DNA from: Dipteronia dyeriana
Taxonomy: Eukaryota > Streptophyta > Magnoliopsida > Sapindales > Sapindaceae
DNA length: 64,000 nt
Direction: 5' to 3'
Assembly: GCA_032871835.1 (NCBI GenBank)
Contig: CM065297.1
Location: 28,467,598 to 28,531,597 of the forward strand
The position numbers and the translations under genes are program-made. The notes beneath the pieces are model-generated. The model had not been told where the DNA came from. It searched no databases and saw only the letters and a program-made list of their open reading frames with translations. Of this stretch, positions 32,615 to 44,525 are shown piece by piece (position 1 is the first letter of the stretch; every line of letters starts with the position of its first letter).

Positions 32615-34016
32615 TGATAACGCCCATTTCTACACTCAGTGTAGCCTCCATATCCTGTCATTTGCACTCATTCCTAAGTAAAAATCGAGTATTTAATGGT
32701 GTATTAAGCTTGTGCAGGTTCCTCTAGGGTAATAGTGCAAAATTGAGAAAAGTTGGGGTAAAAATGGAAGAACAAAAGTCATAGGCCACGGCTGGCACTG
32801 ATGAGGTGCCACTCGACCAGTGCAACCCTCACCGGCGCAGAAGATCAGTGGCGTTGTGCTGGTGAGGCGCCACTCGACCAGCGTAACCCACACCAGCGCA
32901 AAAGATAAGTGGTGTTATGCTGGTGAGGCGCCACTCTACCAGTGCAACACCAGCGCAGTAGTACAACTCAAAATAACTTCTAGGGTTTCGTGCCTCATTC
33001 CTAAACATATAAATACCCTTTCTTGAGCTATTTTGGGCACCTCTTGCACGACCCAAAACTCCAAATTAGAACCCAAAACCCAAAAAACCCTACCTTTCAC
33101 CCAAATCCCTTATCTTCCACTCAAATCCTTCACCAAATCACTTCATCAAACCTCTAATCCATCATCCAAACTTCAACTCCATTCTACCAAGCACTAAGTA
33201 CCCAACCTTCCTATCATTTTCGACTATAAAATCACAAACTTGGAGCAAGAGAGGAGCATCAAGAAAAGGAGCAAGTCAAGCATATTCCACCAACCAAGGG
33301 AGAGGACATCTACACTTAGTATATTCTTAATCTTTCTCTCTTTCATTCAGCACTTATATTTGCTTATGGCTTGTATAAAAATCACACCTTTTGTATCCAT
33401 TCCTTACATTATGAACTAAATTCATCTTGGCTAAGGCCAAGATGAAACCTTTACTATGATTTACTAATGAAGACCACCATTTTATGCATATTGCTTGTGC
33501 TTATGTATATGTATTTCATGATTTAATTTACATTGAGTGTCTAACTATCATTTGATATGTGTTTGGTTGGTGTGTGATGTACCAAGAGGAGAAGCGCACA
33601 ACGTGCTTGATGAATTGCATGATAGAGGTCTAGTAAGGTAGAAATACTCAAGGCTAGTCTCTAGGACTCACTTAGTGAACCACTAAGCTTAATGAACTTG
33701 TGTGCATTTCGGATGACCATCAAGAGATAGGTTATTGGTGCATATAAGTGTTGTCTTTATTACTCGAGAGAGAGAGTAGAGACTAATAGAGGGTATCACG
33801 AGTCTACATTCACATTTGCATAATTTATTCATAATGGTGTGTCTATAAATTGGTGATGATTGGTTAGGTGGATTCAAGGTCTTAGCCTAAGTTCCTAATA
33901 ACAATACAAACACTTGCTTGTGTGTGACTTTGTCTTGTTTTCTTGTTGGTTAAGTTTCATTAGTAGCATTTTAAGAGTAGTTTATAGTTAATTAGTGTTA
34001 GTCGTTTAATTGAATT
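32615..34016 (+). repeat. E4 LTR_A, first part
   Basis: Starts TGATAACGCCCATTTC. Has three GC-rich U3 units (about 58-64 bp, GAGGCGCCACTCGACC core) at 32785-32955, TATA box TATAAATACC at about 33008, and pyrimidine-rich R/U5. Interrupted by E3 after GAATT. Confidence 0.9.
34012..34016. repeat. E3 target-site duplication, left copy (GAATT)
   Basis: The partner GAATC is at 42262-42266. The uninterrupted LTR_B has TTGAATCATC at this site. Confidence 0.8.
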
Positions 34017-35182
34017 TGTTGATGGGGAAATTTGCTCGGGACGAGAAATTCCTGTTAACACCCTCGAGACCACTACCACGAAAGAGGTGGTCGGGGTCGG
34101 TACCATTGGTTCCCGACCTGTTAAGAGATAGATGAGAGGCTGGATCGTAATAATAGTAAATGGGAGCTTTTATTATTGATATATTACTTTAAAAACACAA
34201 ATCACTCTCTTATATGCTCGTAGTCTCTCTAAGATGTAGGGTGGTGGCAACTTTGTGCCTGTCGAATAGTGGAAACGAAGGTGGCTGTGTTCTGAATACA
34301 TAATTTATGCATTCCCTTATTCTTTTCTTTCATCTCTCTGTTTCTATATATGTTTTTCTGTATATGTATGAGTGTTTGCTCTTCCCAGCGTATCTTGCTT
34401 GGCCCTATTTATATATGGTCCAAGTCGGTGTAAATTTGCTGATATCCCGCTACGATCCTTTGATTCCGTTTCCTCCTTATCGGGTGGGATCCTTTATTCA
34501 AAAATTATTGACCCCGAGTAAATAGCGAAAAGCAATTAACGTGAATGAGTTTGTTTCCTCTTTAAAATCAAACTCTTGTCTCGCACGTATACGGGATTAA
34601 TGATGGTTATTTCCTAGATATGATCTTGTATGTTATCGCGGCATGGTTGTTCATTGAGGTCGCCCAACTAGCTGCCTATTGCCCCATAGAGCGAGGTAGA
34701 TCCCTGCTCTGACTCTGTTCTTAGAAGCTTGAGATGGATTTTCCCCGACCCTTGGGGGCTTGATGTGTCCTTGTAGACATTCCAGGGAGGTAGCCGGGGT
34801 AGTGTAGATTTAGGCGTGATTCTTCCTTTATGTCCAGCAAGGACAGTGGGCTTCTAGAGAGGTTGGTAGGCTTTTCTCGAATGTCTCTTGAGCTTGGAGA
34901 CTTCTCCTGGCATTCACAAGGCTGTTGAGGAGCTCGACCTTAGAGCCGAGGTTCCTCGATAAATGGCTTGAAGAAGCCCGGGTTCCAGTATTCTTATGGG
35001 GGCTCATCTTGGTCGCGCCTGGCTTGTTCTCTGGTGGTTTTAAAGCCGAGTCGGCCTTCCCTGCTCTTGCGGGGTGGCTTCATGGTCTATCCGGGCTTCA
35101 TTATTGTCGAATATGGGTTTCGACTTGTTGAGGGAAAGTGGAAATTTTTTCTTTAACCCCTGGCCAAATTTCACTATTAACT
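34017..35182 (-). repeat. E3 3' LTR (1166 bp)
   Basis: TGTTGATGGGGAAATTTGC to TTTCACTATTAACT (final A changed to T). Minus-strand TATATAAATAGGG at about 34404-34420. Conserved inverted repeat near 34072-34092. Confidence 0.9.
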
Positions 35183-35486
35183 GAAGTCTCCTCTGACTTG
35201 AACACCGGGTGTAGATTTGGGGTTGGAGTTAGATTCCTTGTTTAATTGAGAAAGTTTTCCTCTATAAAGATAATTAATGAGAGCGAAATCTTCTCATTAA
35301 TTACCTAATATTTGAATTTGAAACAGTGTGTTATTCGAAGCACCGATAATCCTCTATTTAAACCCGGCCTTACCGTCACTTTCTTCATACTTTCTCAAAT
35401 CTCAAAATTTCAAATTTCTTTTTTCCTGCTTTCTCTGCCGATTTCCCTCTATCTTCTGCTTGCTTTCCAATTTTTCTTACCCATTA

Positions 35487-38063
35487 ATGTCAACTTTCTC
35501 AGACAATATCGACGCCTTGGTTGAGGGCACCAGAGACCCTAACCTAGCTCCTCGTAAAAGGGTGCGAGGAATTTCAAACGATGAGGAATCTTCCCTGCTT
35601 TGCCAGTGCAGTCGTTCAAGCAGGAACGTCTCTATCGGCTCTGGCTTTACGAACCAGCCCGACAATCCTTTAAACCTAGTCAACAAAGTTTCTGATGTCG
35701 GGGAGAGATTCGACACAATAGGGAGGGCTCAGGTCACAGCGGCGGAGCTTCCTTCAACTGTGACCCTTCCCTTCGAACCCAGGGTCATCCTTGACTCCAC
35801 CGTCGACCCTCAGTCAATTAGCCATCTTCGGGACAAATAAAGTATTCCTAACTCCGTTTCTCTTACTGTCCCTTACAAGAATTATGACATTTTTAGCCTG
35901 CCCAAAGGCGTACTCTCTATCCACGTAGCAGCTTTTGAGAGCGGGGTGAGGCTCCCTCTTCACCCTACCCTTGGGCGGGCTCTCAATGCCCTTCAGCTGG
36001 CTCCGCTTAAACTAACGCCCGGCTTCTGGAGGCATCTAGTCGACTTCCTTGTATTATGCAGGGAGAAATGTGAGATGAGCAACGTAACCAGGGAGCCCGA
36101 GGCTGAGGAGCTCGCCTTCCTTTTCCAGATAGGTAGCCTGGCTGGGGTTCCACGAGGCCAATTCTATACCAAGGCCAAGAATAGGCTCAACTTTATCATC
36201 CCCAGGGCTTCAAAGAATGACCCCGCTTGGAAAAAGGAGTGGGTTCTAGCGGGGGGAGACTGGGGGAGCTATGTATTCGTCGGTGGGCATGAGCTCGAGG
36301 TTCCCACCACTTTTAGCGATAAACCCTTATGGGGTCGGGATTTCTTGTCCGCTAAGTCTGAAGTCGTGCTGAAGACCATCCTGGCTCGAAATTACTTAAA
36401 TTTGAAGTTTTCAACCGCTGACCCCTTCGATCCCCGCAGGGTGAACAAGTACCTACGGATCTCCGATGCTACTCCTCATAAATATCTCGCTCTATCATGT
36501 CTTTAAATTGTTGGATGGTTCAGTTAAGATGATCTTGATCCTTTTTTTTTAACAGTGTTTGTTATTGCTCCAGCTTCTCGTGAAGCCCGACAAGCTGGGA
36601 TCCCTCATTCTCATTCTAGATTATCCCTGGGAGAACTCTCGGCTGTTCCTAAGAAGGGGGATCAACCACTAAGGTAACTGCCCCGATCATTCCTTCCCCC
36701 TCACCTTCCTAGGTACAGTCCAAGATGGCTCTTCTTGCATCTCGAGCGCTCTAAGCCGAGGAGGGTCTGCTTCCCAAGTCGTCAATAAGTCCACTTATTC
36801 CCCCTCACCAGTAGTCTTTGCTTCAATCGATGCTCCCCGAGTCACATTATCCCTCTCTGCTAATCCGGTTGTATCCCGACCAGTCGAGGTTCCTAGGAAG
36901 CCCGATGCCGATACTTTTGAGGTCGCTCTTCTCGCCCCCACCAGCAATCAAGCTCGGCTGGTTAGAACGAGGTCCTAAAGCAATTCATTGCATCCTGTCA
37001 AGGTGGTAGGCTTTCTAGGATGACCTCAATGCCCGTGGACATCATGATTACTAAATAGTCTGCTCTTATAGCCGAGGTAATCGTCGCTTTTACTTCCTCA
37101 TTCAACAGCTTCATTTATCATTTTCTAACATGAATTTTATTTGCAAACTTTCAAGTTTCAGATGGCCACGAGGCATCATTTGGCCATCCTCCGTGATCGG
37201 GCAGCCAAGGCTGAGGCTGAGGCTGAGCGAGCCATAGGGTTGCTTGCGCGGTCTCAAACCCTAGTCCGGGAGATGACCTCCAGCCAATAGGGATTGGAGA
37301 CACAGCTAGCTGAGCTTTAGTGCGACCATGAATGGTTGAAGCAGGCTTTTGATCAGGAAACTCTCCTGTCAAGGCGACGGGCTAGCCAGCGGGATGACTG
37401 GAGGGGAGAGGCGAAGACTTTGGATGCCGAGAACCAAACTTTACAGGCTCAAATTACCCAGCTCCAGGTCGAGATGGAAGCCTCTTTTAACAAGGGGTAC
37501 TTCTATACCTCCTATCAGGTTGTAGAGGCCCTTCCTCCCCTATTCGATCTCTCCAGCATTATCGGATGGGATAGAGAAGGGTTCATGTCACGGGCTACGA
37601 AGATGTCTCGCCCTAAAATTGATGGAACTGGTCCTTCTGCGGAGGGAGCTGGAAGCTGTTGGAGGAGCCAGATATTCCTCCTCCTGTTCCAGCCTTCCCA
37701 GCATCTAGTTCTGGAGAATCCTCGAAGGGGGTCCAAATCGAGGAGCTAGAAGGAGGCCTTGCTAAAGCCCGAGACCCCACCGTAGTGCTCTCAGGAGTAG
37801 AGTCAACAGAAGGCAGGAACATGTCTAAGTAAGTGGCCAACCTTCTTGATGCAGTCATATTGCCTGAAGTTATGGCGGTGATCAACGAAACGGTGAAGGA
37901 GGATCCGTTTGACCATGAAGTAGCCGAGGTGGATCCCTCGGAGGAGGAAGGGGCGGTAGACGCAGCTGATCAGGACTAGCTATGACCGGAGAGGGGAGCA
38001 AGGGGCGAAGTTCATTCTGTGGATGAGGAGGCTGAAAGCTATCATAAAGATGAAGGAGTTTGA
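35487..38063 (+). pseudogene. E3 antisense ORF (Transposase_28-like, coiled coil)
   Basis: The best-preserved aORF exon 1: from ATG 35487 one frame runs to 36506 with a single stop at 35838. It contains the gypsy-type transposon domain (VRLPLHPTLGRALNALQLAP, then GFWRHLVDFLVLCREKCE) and EELAFLFQIGSLAGVPRGQF. The coiled coil and FYTSYQVVEALPPLFDL follow at 37150-37740, and the acidic C-terminus ends at 38063. Intron 1 has lost its donor (36478) and intron 2 its acceptor (about 37146), so correct splicing is unlikely even without the stops. AATAAA at 38228-38233. Confidence 0.8.
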
Positions 38064-38227
38064 ATTCTCTCCTTTGTGATTTATTTGAGTGCCCGGAAAG
38101 GGGGATGGGCATCCGATTTTTAAACGTGTTTGACCCTTTATTATTTTTCTTTTTTTTAGCCTAGAATCAGGGGTTGGGCTCCCTGCCTTATGTAGCCTTA
38201 TTGGGGAATAGGCTCCCCCCGTACATT

Positions 38228-38233
38228 AATAAA
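38228..38233 (+). terminator. Poly(A) signal AATAAA after E3 aORF
   Basis: About 165 bp beyond the stop, in the same conserved 3' UTR as E2a. The surrounding 38064-38547 holds no other feature. Confidence 0.45.
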
Positions 38234-38547
38234 TTCCAATTTTAGATCCAGCTCATTCCCTGACTTGCATGTACTTCCTCGATCTCCCTCTAGGCCTGGC
38301 GTTCACAGCACATTAACTTATCTCGGGGAAAATAACGAGATAAGAAAAATGTTTAAGCATGAAAACGGGCATTTAGCATCAGACTTTCTGACCATCAAAC
38401 CTCGCAGCTCAACTTCCTTAGTCTATAGTCCCCTTATTTGATTGTAGGCATGTTGCAGTGAGTGACCACGTATCAAGGGGGGCTAGTAACCATAACTAAC
38501 TTGTATATTTAGAGTAAATCGATCCCCCTATCCCTAATCTCTTTTAA

Positions 38548-39170
38548 GGGGTTGTAGCCCAACCAAGGCATCATGAGGGCTATCTAGCTATTTTCTTGTC
38601 TTAAGATCTGGATGGAAACTATGCTCTTACACTCATATCCTTCTTGGGGGTGGTAGTCCGACCAAGGCATCAGGAAGACTATCTAGCTATTTCCTGGTCA
38701 TGGGATCTGGATGGTAACTATGCCCTTACACTCAGATCCTTCTTGGGGGTGATAGCCCTACCAAGGCATCAGGAAGGCTATCTAGCTATTTCCTGGTCTT
38801 GAAATCTGGATGGCAATTATGCCCTTACACTTAGATCCTTCTTGGGGGTGGTAGCCCGACCAAGGCATCATGAGGGCTATCTAGCTATTTCCTGGTCTTG
38901 AGATCTGGATGGCAACTATGCCCTTAAACTCAAATCTTTCTTAGGCGTGGTAGCCCGACCAAGGCATCATGAGGGATATCTAGTTATTTCCTGGTCTTGA
39001 GATCTGGATGGCTACTATGCCCTTACACTCAGATCCTTCTTGGGGGTGGTAGCCCGATCAAGGCATCAGGAGGGCTATCTAGCTATTTCCTGGTCTTGAG
39101 ATATGGATGGCAAATATGCTCTTACACTAAGACCCTTCTTGGCGGGGGGTAGTGCCTGGCCTAGGCATTA
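38548..39170. repeat. 99-bp tandem array in E3 (about 6 units)
   Basis: TAGCCCGACCAAGGCATCAT and GATCTGGATGGCAACTATG repeat every 98-100 bp. Located between aORF and pol as in E2a. Confidence 0.9.
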
Positions 39171-39369
39171 GGAGTGGCGGGGGGGCTTCCCTGGCTTACC
39201 TCTGGTCTTGAGCCGAGTCGATTTTTCCCTGTAGACTCAAATCATTATAGGATATAGCTGGAGATAGAGTAAATAAGAAAAGCAAGCTTTATTGATATGG
39301 AGGATGGAGTACATTATTATCGGGAAAAAAAAAAACTAGTCGGAGGTCACCTGCTCCTGATTCGTTTAT

Positions 39370-40480
39370 TCAAGGGTAGAATTTCCTTATGTGATCCGCA
39401 TTCTAAGTATGGTTGATGAGTCGACCATTCATATCCTCGAGCTTGTACGCCCCATTATGGATCACCATCTTTATTAGGTATGGTCCTTCCCAGTTGGGCC
39501 CTAGGACCCCGTCTGTCATCTTCTTGGTGTTCAACTTTACTTTCTTGAGGACTAAATCCCCTTCTTTGAAGCTTCGGGCTTTAACCCTCCTGTTGAAGTA
39601 CCTGGCAACCCTGCTTTGGTAGATTGCTACCTTCTCGGCTATTCGATCATTGTTTTCCTTTAAGAGGTCCAAGCTAGCTCAGAGCTTACTTTCATTGCTC
39701 CCCGGTTCGAAATGTTGGACTCTAAAGGAGGTCAACTTGTGCTCTATAGGTAGGACTGCTTCAACCCTAAAGGCTAGCGAGTAGGGTGTTTCCTTAGTAG
39801 CTGTTCTTCTTGTAGTGCGGTAAGCCCAGAGGATCTCGGGAAGCTCCTTTACCCATCTGCCTTTCTTTTGCTGTAGCTTTTTCTTCAGCAATTTCCTAAT
39901 GGTTTTGTTCGCGGATTCCACCTGACCATTGGTCTGAGGGTGGGCTACCGAAGCAAACCGAAGGTAGATTCCCAAGCCTTGGTAGAAATCTCTGAATCGG
40001 CCATTATCAAACAGTTTTACGAGATCAGTTATGATGGCAAGAGGGGTTCCGAACCTGCAAACTACACTGGTCGTGATGAACCTTGTTATGCTCTGTTCTG
40101 ATATCTAGGAGAGTGGTCCGGCTTCAACCCATCTTATGAAATAGTCAATCGCTACGATAGCGTGCTTGGCTTGTCCCGGAGCTGTAGGATGCGGTCCAAT
40201 CAAATCGACTCCCCAAATAGCAAAGGGGTATGGTGAGCTAAGGGACGACAAGCGCTCCGAAGGGAGGTGACTCAAGTTTGCGGCCTTCTGGCATGCCTCA
40301 CAGGTTTGCACCAAGTTCTTAGCATCTTGATGGATGGTCGGCTAATAATACCTCATGTGGAGAATCTGATATGCCAAGGCCTTTCCATAAATATGGTTGC
40401 CTCATTCCCTGGAATGAACCTCTCTCGAAGCCTACTTGGCGTCTTCAGGGTGTAGACATCGGAGCAGGGAAAGAGATTTC
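39370..40480 (-). pseudogene. E3 pol: integrase
   Basis: The zinc-binding end (VQTCEACQK), the core (WGVDLIGPHPTAPGQ, AIVAIDYFIRWVEA with the first catalytic Asp; HPQTNGQVESANK with the Glu region), and the C-terminal part (RRVKARSFKEGDLVLKKV, WEGPYLIKMV) are all recognisable. Split over several frames: 40105-40314, 39679-39975, 39403-39672. A stop replaces the Trp in the terminal WNADH motif. The stop codon lies at about 39370, beyond KFYP. Confidence 0.85.
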
Positions 40481-41139
40481 CCCCTTCGGTATAAATGCCC
40501 ATCCACCATACAATACCGGACCTATAGCCTTTTAACCCTCCTAGCTTGGTAGGGCTCCCCTGGGAGTTGCCCGTCCTGTAGATACTCCACTATTGGATCC
40601 ATCCAGCACAACTGTCGGTCTAAGGTATAAGCTTCCTTACCTGTCATAATGCTAGGTAGAGGGATTATTTGAAGAGGGACTCTGTGAGGTAGGGTCTGGC
40701 CACCATACGCAGCTATTTTGGTAAGGACGTCAGCCTGATGATTTAGCTGTCGAGGTATCTGCTCGATTCTGAATCCCTTAAATCTGGTCTTGATTTTTTA
40801 CACCAATTTCAGGTAAGCGATCATGTTTTCCCTTTTAGCCTGATAATCCTTAGAAACTTGGTTGACCACGAGTGAAGAGTCGCTCTTGATATTCAGGTAA
40901 TCAACCCCGAGCTCTATGTCAGCCTTTATTCCAGCTAGCAGGGCTTCGTACTCCGCCTCATTTTTCGTGGCTTTAAATTCAAACCTGAAACAATGGCAGC
41001 ACTCAGTTCCTTCTGGGTTAATGAGGACTATGCCCGTTCCTCCCCCAGATTGCCCGGAAGCTCCGTCAGTGTAGAGAGTCCATGACTCGTAACCCTCCAG
41101 CCAGTTGTCAAATTCAGAAGTCCTCTCAAGGGTTACATC
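40481..41139 (-). pseudogene. E3 pol: second RNase H (aRNH) and linker, truncated N-terminally
   Basis: WTLYTDGASGQSGGGTGIVL carries the first catalytic Asp; NEAEYEALLAGIK the Glu; SDSSLVVNQV the next Asp. These are intact, unlike in E1. The open frame begins inside LTR sequence (41160), showing that the deletion fused the LTR to pol here. The linker to integrase is frameshifted. Confidence 0.85.
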
Positions 41140-42261
41140 TGTTAACACCCTCAAGACCACTCGTGGCCGGGGTCGGTACCGATGGTTCCCGACCTGTTAA
41201 GAGATAGATGAGAGGCTGGATCGTAATAACAGTAAATTGGAGCTTTTATTATTAATATATTGTTTTAAAAACACAAATCACTCTCTTATATATTCGCAGT
41301 CTCTCTAAGATGTAGGGTGGTGGCAACTCTGTGCCTATCGAATAGTGGAAACAAAGGTGGTCATGTTCTGAATACAGAATTTAGGCCTTCCCCTCTTCCT
41401 TTCTTTCTTCTCTCTGTTTCTATGTTTGTTTTTCTGTATATGTATAAGTGTCTGTTCTTCCCAGCGTATCAAGTTTAGCCCTATTTATATATGGTCCAAT
41501 TCGGTTTAAATTTGCTGATATCCCGCTACGATCCTTTGAATCCATTTCCTCCTTATCGGGCGGGATCCTTTATTCAAAAATTGTTGACCCCTAGTAAATA
41601 GAGGAAAGCAATTAACGTGAATGAGTTTGTTTCCACTTTGGAATCAAACTATTGTCTCGTACGTATACGGGATTGATGATGGTTATTTCCTAAATATGAT
41701 ATTATATGTTATCGCGGCATGGTTGTTCATGGAGGTCACCCAACAAGCTGCCTGTTGCCCCGTAGAGCGAGGTAGATCCCTACTCCGACTATGTTCTTAG
41801 AAGCTTGAGATGGATTTTCCCCGACCCTTGAGGGCTTGAGGTGTCCTTGTACATATTCTGGGGAGGTAGCCGGGGTAGTGTAGATTTAGGCATGATTATT
41901 CCTTTATGTCCAGCAAGGACATCGGGCTTTTAGAGTTGTTAGCCGGCATCTTCTCTCGAATGTCTCTTGAGCTTGTAGACTTCTCATGGCATTCACGGGG
42001 CGGTTGAGGAGCTCGACCTCAGAGCCGAGGTTCCCCGATAGATGGCCTGGAGAAGCCCGGGTTCCAGTATTCTTATGGGGGCTTATCCTTGTCGCGCTTG
42101 GCTTGTTTTCTGGTGGTTTTAAAGCCGAGCCGGCCTTCCCTGATCCTGCGGGGTGGCTACATGGTCTATCCGGGCTTCATGATTGTCGAATATGGGTTTC
42201 GACTTGTGGCTGGAAATTGGAAAATTTCTCTTTGACCCCTGGCCAAATTTCACTATTAACA
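41140..42261 (-). repeat. E3 5' LTR, inner end deleted (about 1122 bp)
   Basis: Right end TTTCACTATTAACA is complete. The left (inner) end starts at TGTTAACACCC, so the 36 bp present at 34017-34052 are missing. The U5 inverted repeat has also lost about 15 bp (CCACTCGTGGCC). Minus-strand TATA at about 41481-41492. Confidence 0.9.
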
Positions 42262-42409
42262 GAATCATCAAATATTTGCTTGTCTAAATAGTAGTCTAAT
42301 CAATCAATTGTGGAAATCAATTCATCAATCCTCATGGAACGAATATTATTTACCATTGTACTACTCCCACGTTTCCGTACTATTACTGGTGCTCATTTAG
42401 GAGAGATCA
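42262..42409 (+). repeat. E4 LTR_A, second part
   Basis: GAATCATCAAATATTTGC to GAGAGATCA, collinear with 44280-44428 of LTR_B. Together with 32615-34016 (minus the 5-bp duplication) LTR_A is about 1545 bp. Confidence 0.9.
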
Positions 42410-42736
42410 ATTTTTAGAATCTTGAAAGGCTTACAGTCAAGGCGAAAAGTTATCTAATGGCTCTTGTCTTCGATGCTTTTAAAGCTAATTCCACAAAGAA
42501 GTATGGATTTGTAATCTCTAGTGTTGGAGCATCTTGGTTTACATGTCTTGGCATCCCTCTTTACTACAATATGGTTCGGATAATGTCGCATCTCATCTTT
42601 AGTTGGCTCGGTGGAAATTGAAATTGAAATTGAAAATGGTTTTCTCTTTGTTTAGTTATGATTAGGTTAATTTAACATTTTATTCGTTTACTTCGGTTTT
42701 TCTCGGGGACTAGCAAAAGATAGGTTTGGGGGTATT
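42410..42736 (+). mobile_element. Remnant of the first E4 internal region (327 bp)
   Basis: Immediately after LTR_A comes sequence homologous to 54130-54442, the 3' end of the full internal region, including the polypurine-like AGGTTTGGGGGTATT. PBS, gag, pol and post-pol ORF are absent. The deletion starts within a few bases of the LTR end. Confidence 0.85.
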
Positions 42737-44428
42737 TGATATCTCCCATTTCTACACTCGGTGTAGCCTCCATATCCTGTCATTTGAACTCGTTCCTTAT
42801 TAAAATCGTGTACTTAATGGTGTATTAAGCTTGTGCAGGTTCCTCAAGGGTAATAGTGCGAAATTGAGAAAAGTTGGGGCCAAATTGGAAGAACCGAAGT
42901 CATAGGCCACGGCTGGCGCTGGTGAGGCGCCACTCAACTAGTGCTACCCTCACCAGTGCAGAAGATCAGTGGTTTTGCGCTGATGAGGCGCCACTCGACC
43001 AGCGCAACCCTCACCAGTGCAGAAGATTAGTGGTGTTGCGGTGGTGAGGCGCCACTCAACTAGCGCAACCCTCACTAGCGCAGAAGATCACTGGTGTTGC
43101 GTTGGTGAGGCGCCACTCGACTAGCTCAACCCTTACCAAAGCAGAAGATCAGTGGTGTTGCGCTGGTGAGGCGCCACTAGACCAGTGCAACACCAACTCA
43201 ACACCAGCGCAACACCAGCGCAACAGTACAACTCAGCAGAACTTGTAGGGTTTCCTTCCTCATTCCTAAACATATAAATACCCCTTCTTAAGCTATTTTG
43301 GGCACCTCTTGCACGACCCAAAACTACAAATCCTCCCTTTACAATCCAAAACCCAAAAAACACTACCTTTCACCCAAATCCCTTATCTTCCACTTAAATC
43401 CTTCACCAAATCACTTCGTCAAACCTTTAATCCATCATCCAAACTTCAACTCCACTCTACCAAGCACTAAATACCCAACCTTCCCATCATTTTCAACTAC
43501 AAAATCACAACCTTGGAGCAAGAGTGGAGCATCAAGAAAAGGAGCAAGTCAAGAATATTCCACCAACCAAGAGAGAGGACATATATACTTAGTTTATTCT
43601 TAATCTTTCTCTCTTTTATTTAGCACTTATATTTGCTTATGGCTTGTATGAAAATCACACCTTTTGTAGCCATTCCTTACATTATGAACTAAACTCATCT
43701 TGGCTAAGGCCAAGATGAAACATTTACTATGAGTTACTAATGAAGACCACCACTTTATTCATATTGCTTGTGTTTATGTATATGTATTTCATTATTTAAT
43801 TTACATTGAGTGTCTAGCTAGCATTTGATGTGTGTTTGGTTGGTGTGTGATATACCGAGAGGAGAATCACACAACGTGCTCGGTGAAATGAATGATAGAG
43901 GTCTAGTAAGGTAGAAATACTCAAGACTAGTCTCTAGGACTCACTTAGTGAACCACTAAGCTTAATGAACTTATGTGCATTTCGGATGACCATCGAGAGA
44001 TAGGTTATTGGTGCATATAAGTGTTGTCTCTATTACTCGAGAGAGTAGAGACTAATAGAGGGTATCACGAGTCTACATTCACATTTGCATAATTTATTCA
44101 TAATGGTGTGTCTATAAATTGGTGATGATTGGTTAGGTGGATACAAGGTCTTAGCCTAAGTTCCTAATAGCAATACAAACACTTGCTTGTGTGTGAATTT
44201 GTCTTGTTTGCTTGTTGGTTAAGTTTCATTAGTAGCATTTTAGGAGTAGTTTATAGTTAATTAGTGTTAGTCGTAAAATTGAATCATCAAATATTTGCTT
44301 GTCTAAATGCTAGTCTAATCAATCAATTGTGGTAATGAATTCATCAATCCTCATGGAACGAATCTTATTTATCATTGTACTACTCCCACAGCTCCGTACT
44401 ATTGCGGGTGCTCATTTAGGATAGGTCA
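42737..44428 (+). repeat. E4 LTR_B (1692 bp), shared middle LTR
   Basis: TGATATCTCCC to GGATAGGTCA. Five GC-rich U3 units at 42910-43215 make it longer than LTR_A or LTR_C. TATA box CATATAAATACC at 43271. The R/U5 part is CA/CT-rich with an open frame (43298-43603) that starts at TTG and is not called as a gene. Confidence 0.9.
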
Positions 44429-44433
44429 ATGTT

Positions 44434-44452
44434 TGGCGCCGCTGCCGGGGAT
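44434..44452 (+). promoter_or_regulatory. E4 primer-binding site
   Basis: TGGCGCCGCTGCCGGGGAT lies 5 bp after LTR_B. The near-identical TGGCGCCGTTGCCGGGGA is the site commonly seen in Athila elements, usually attributed to tRNA-Asp. Confidence 0.8.
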
Positions 44453-44525
44453 TGAGCGGTTTATTGATATCACTACTAGTTGATTCATTACTAATTTAGA
44501 CTTTTTACTTTGTGTTCATTTTCTT

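Larger units (their letters stand above)
34017..42261 (-). mobile_element. E3: Tat element inserted in E4 LTR_A, minus strand, gag-RT deleted
   Basis: From left: 3' LTR, plus-strand aORF, 99-bp array, minus-strand integrase and aRNH, 5' LTR lacking its inner end. The reading sense of pol and the antisense aORF match Tat. Gag, protease, RT, first RNase H, the PBS and the last 36 bp of the 5' LTR are missing in one deletion ending at 41140. Same family as E2. Confidence 0.9.

Noticed and set aside
43298..43603. 101-codon frame in LTR_B, also open in LTR_C (54922-55227)
   Set aside because: It begins at TTG, lies in the CA-rich R/U5 leader, and similarity between the copies is explained by LTR homology. 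LTR_A has indels there.
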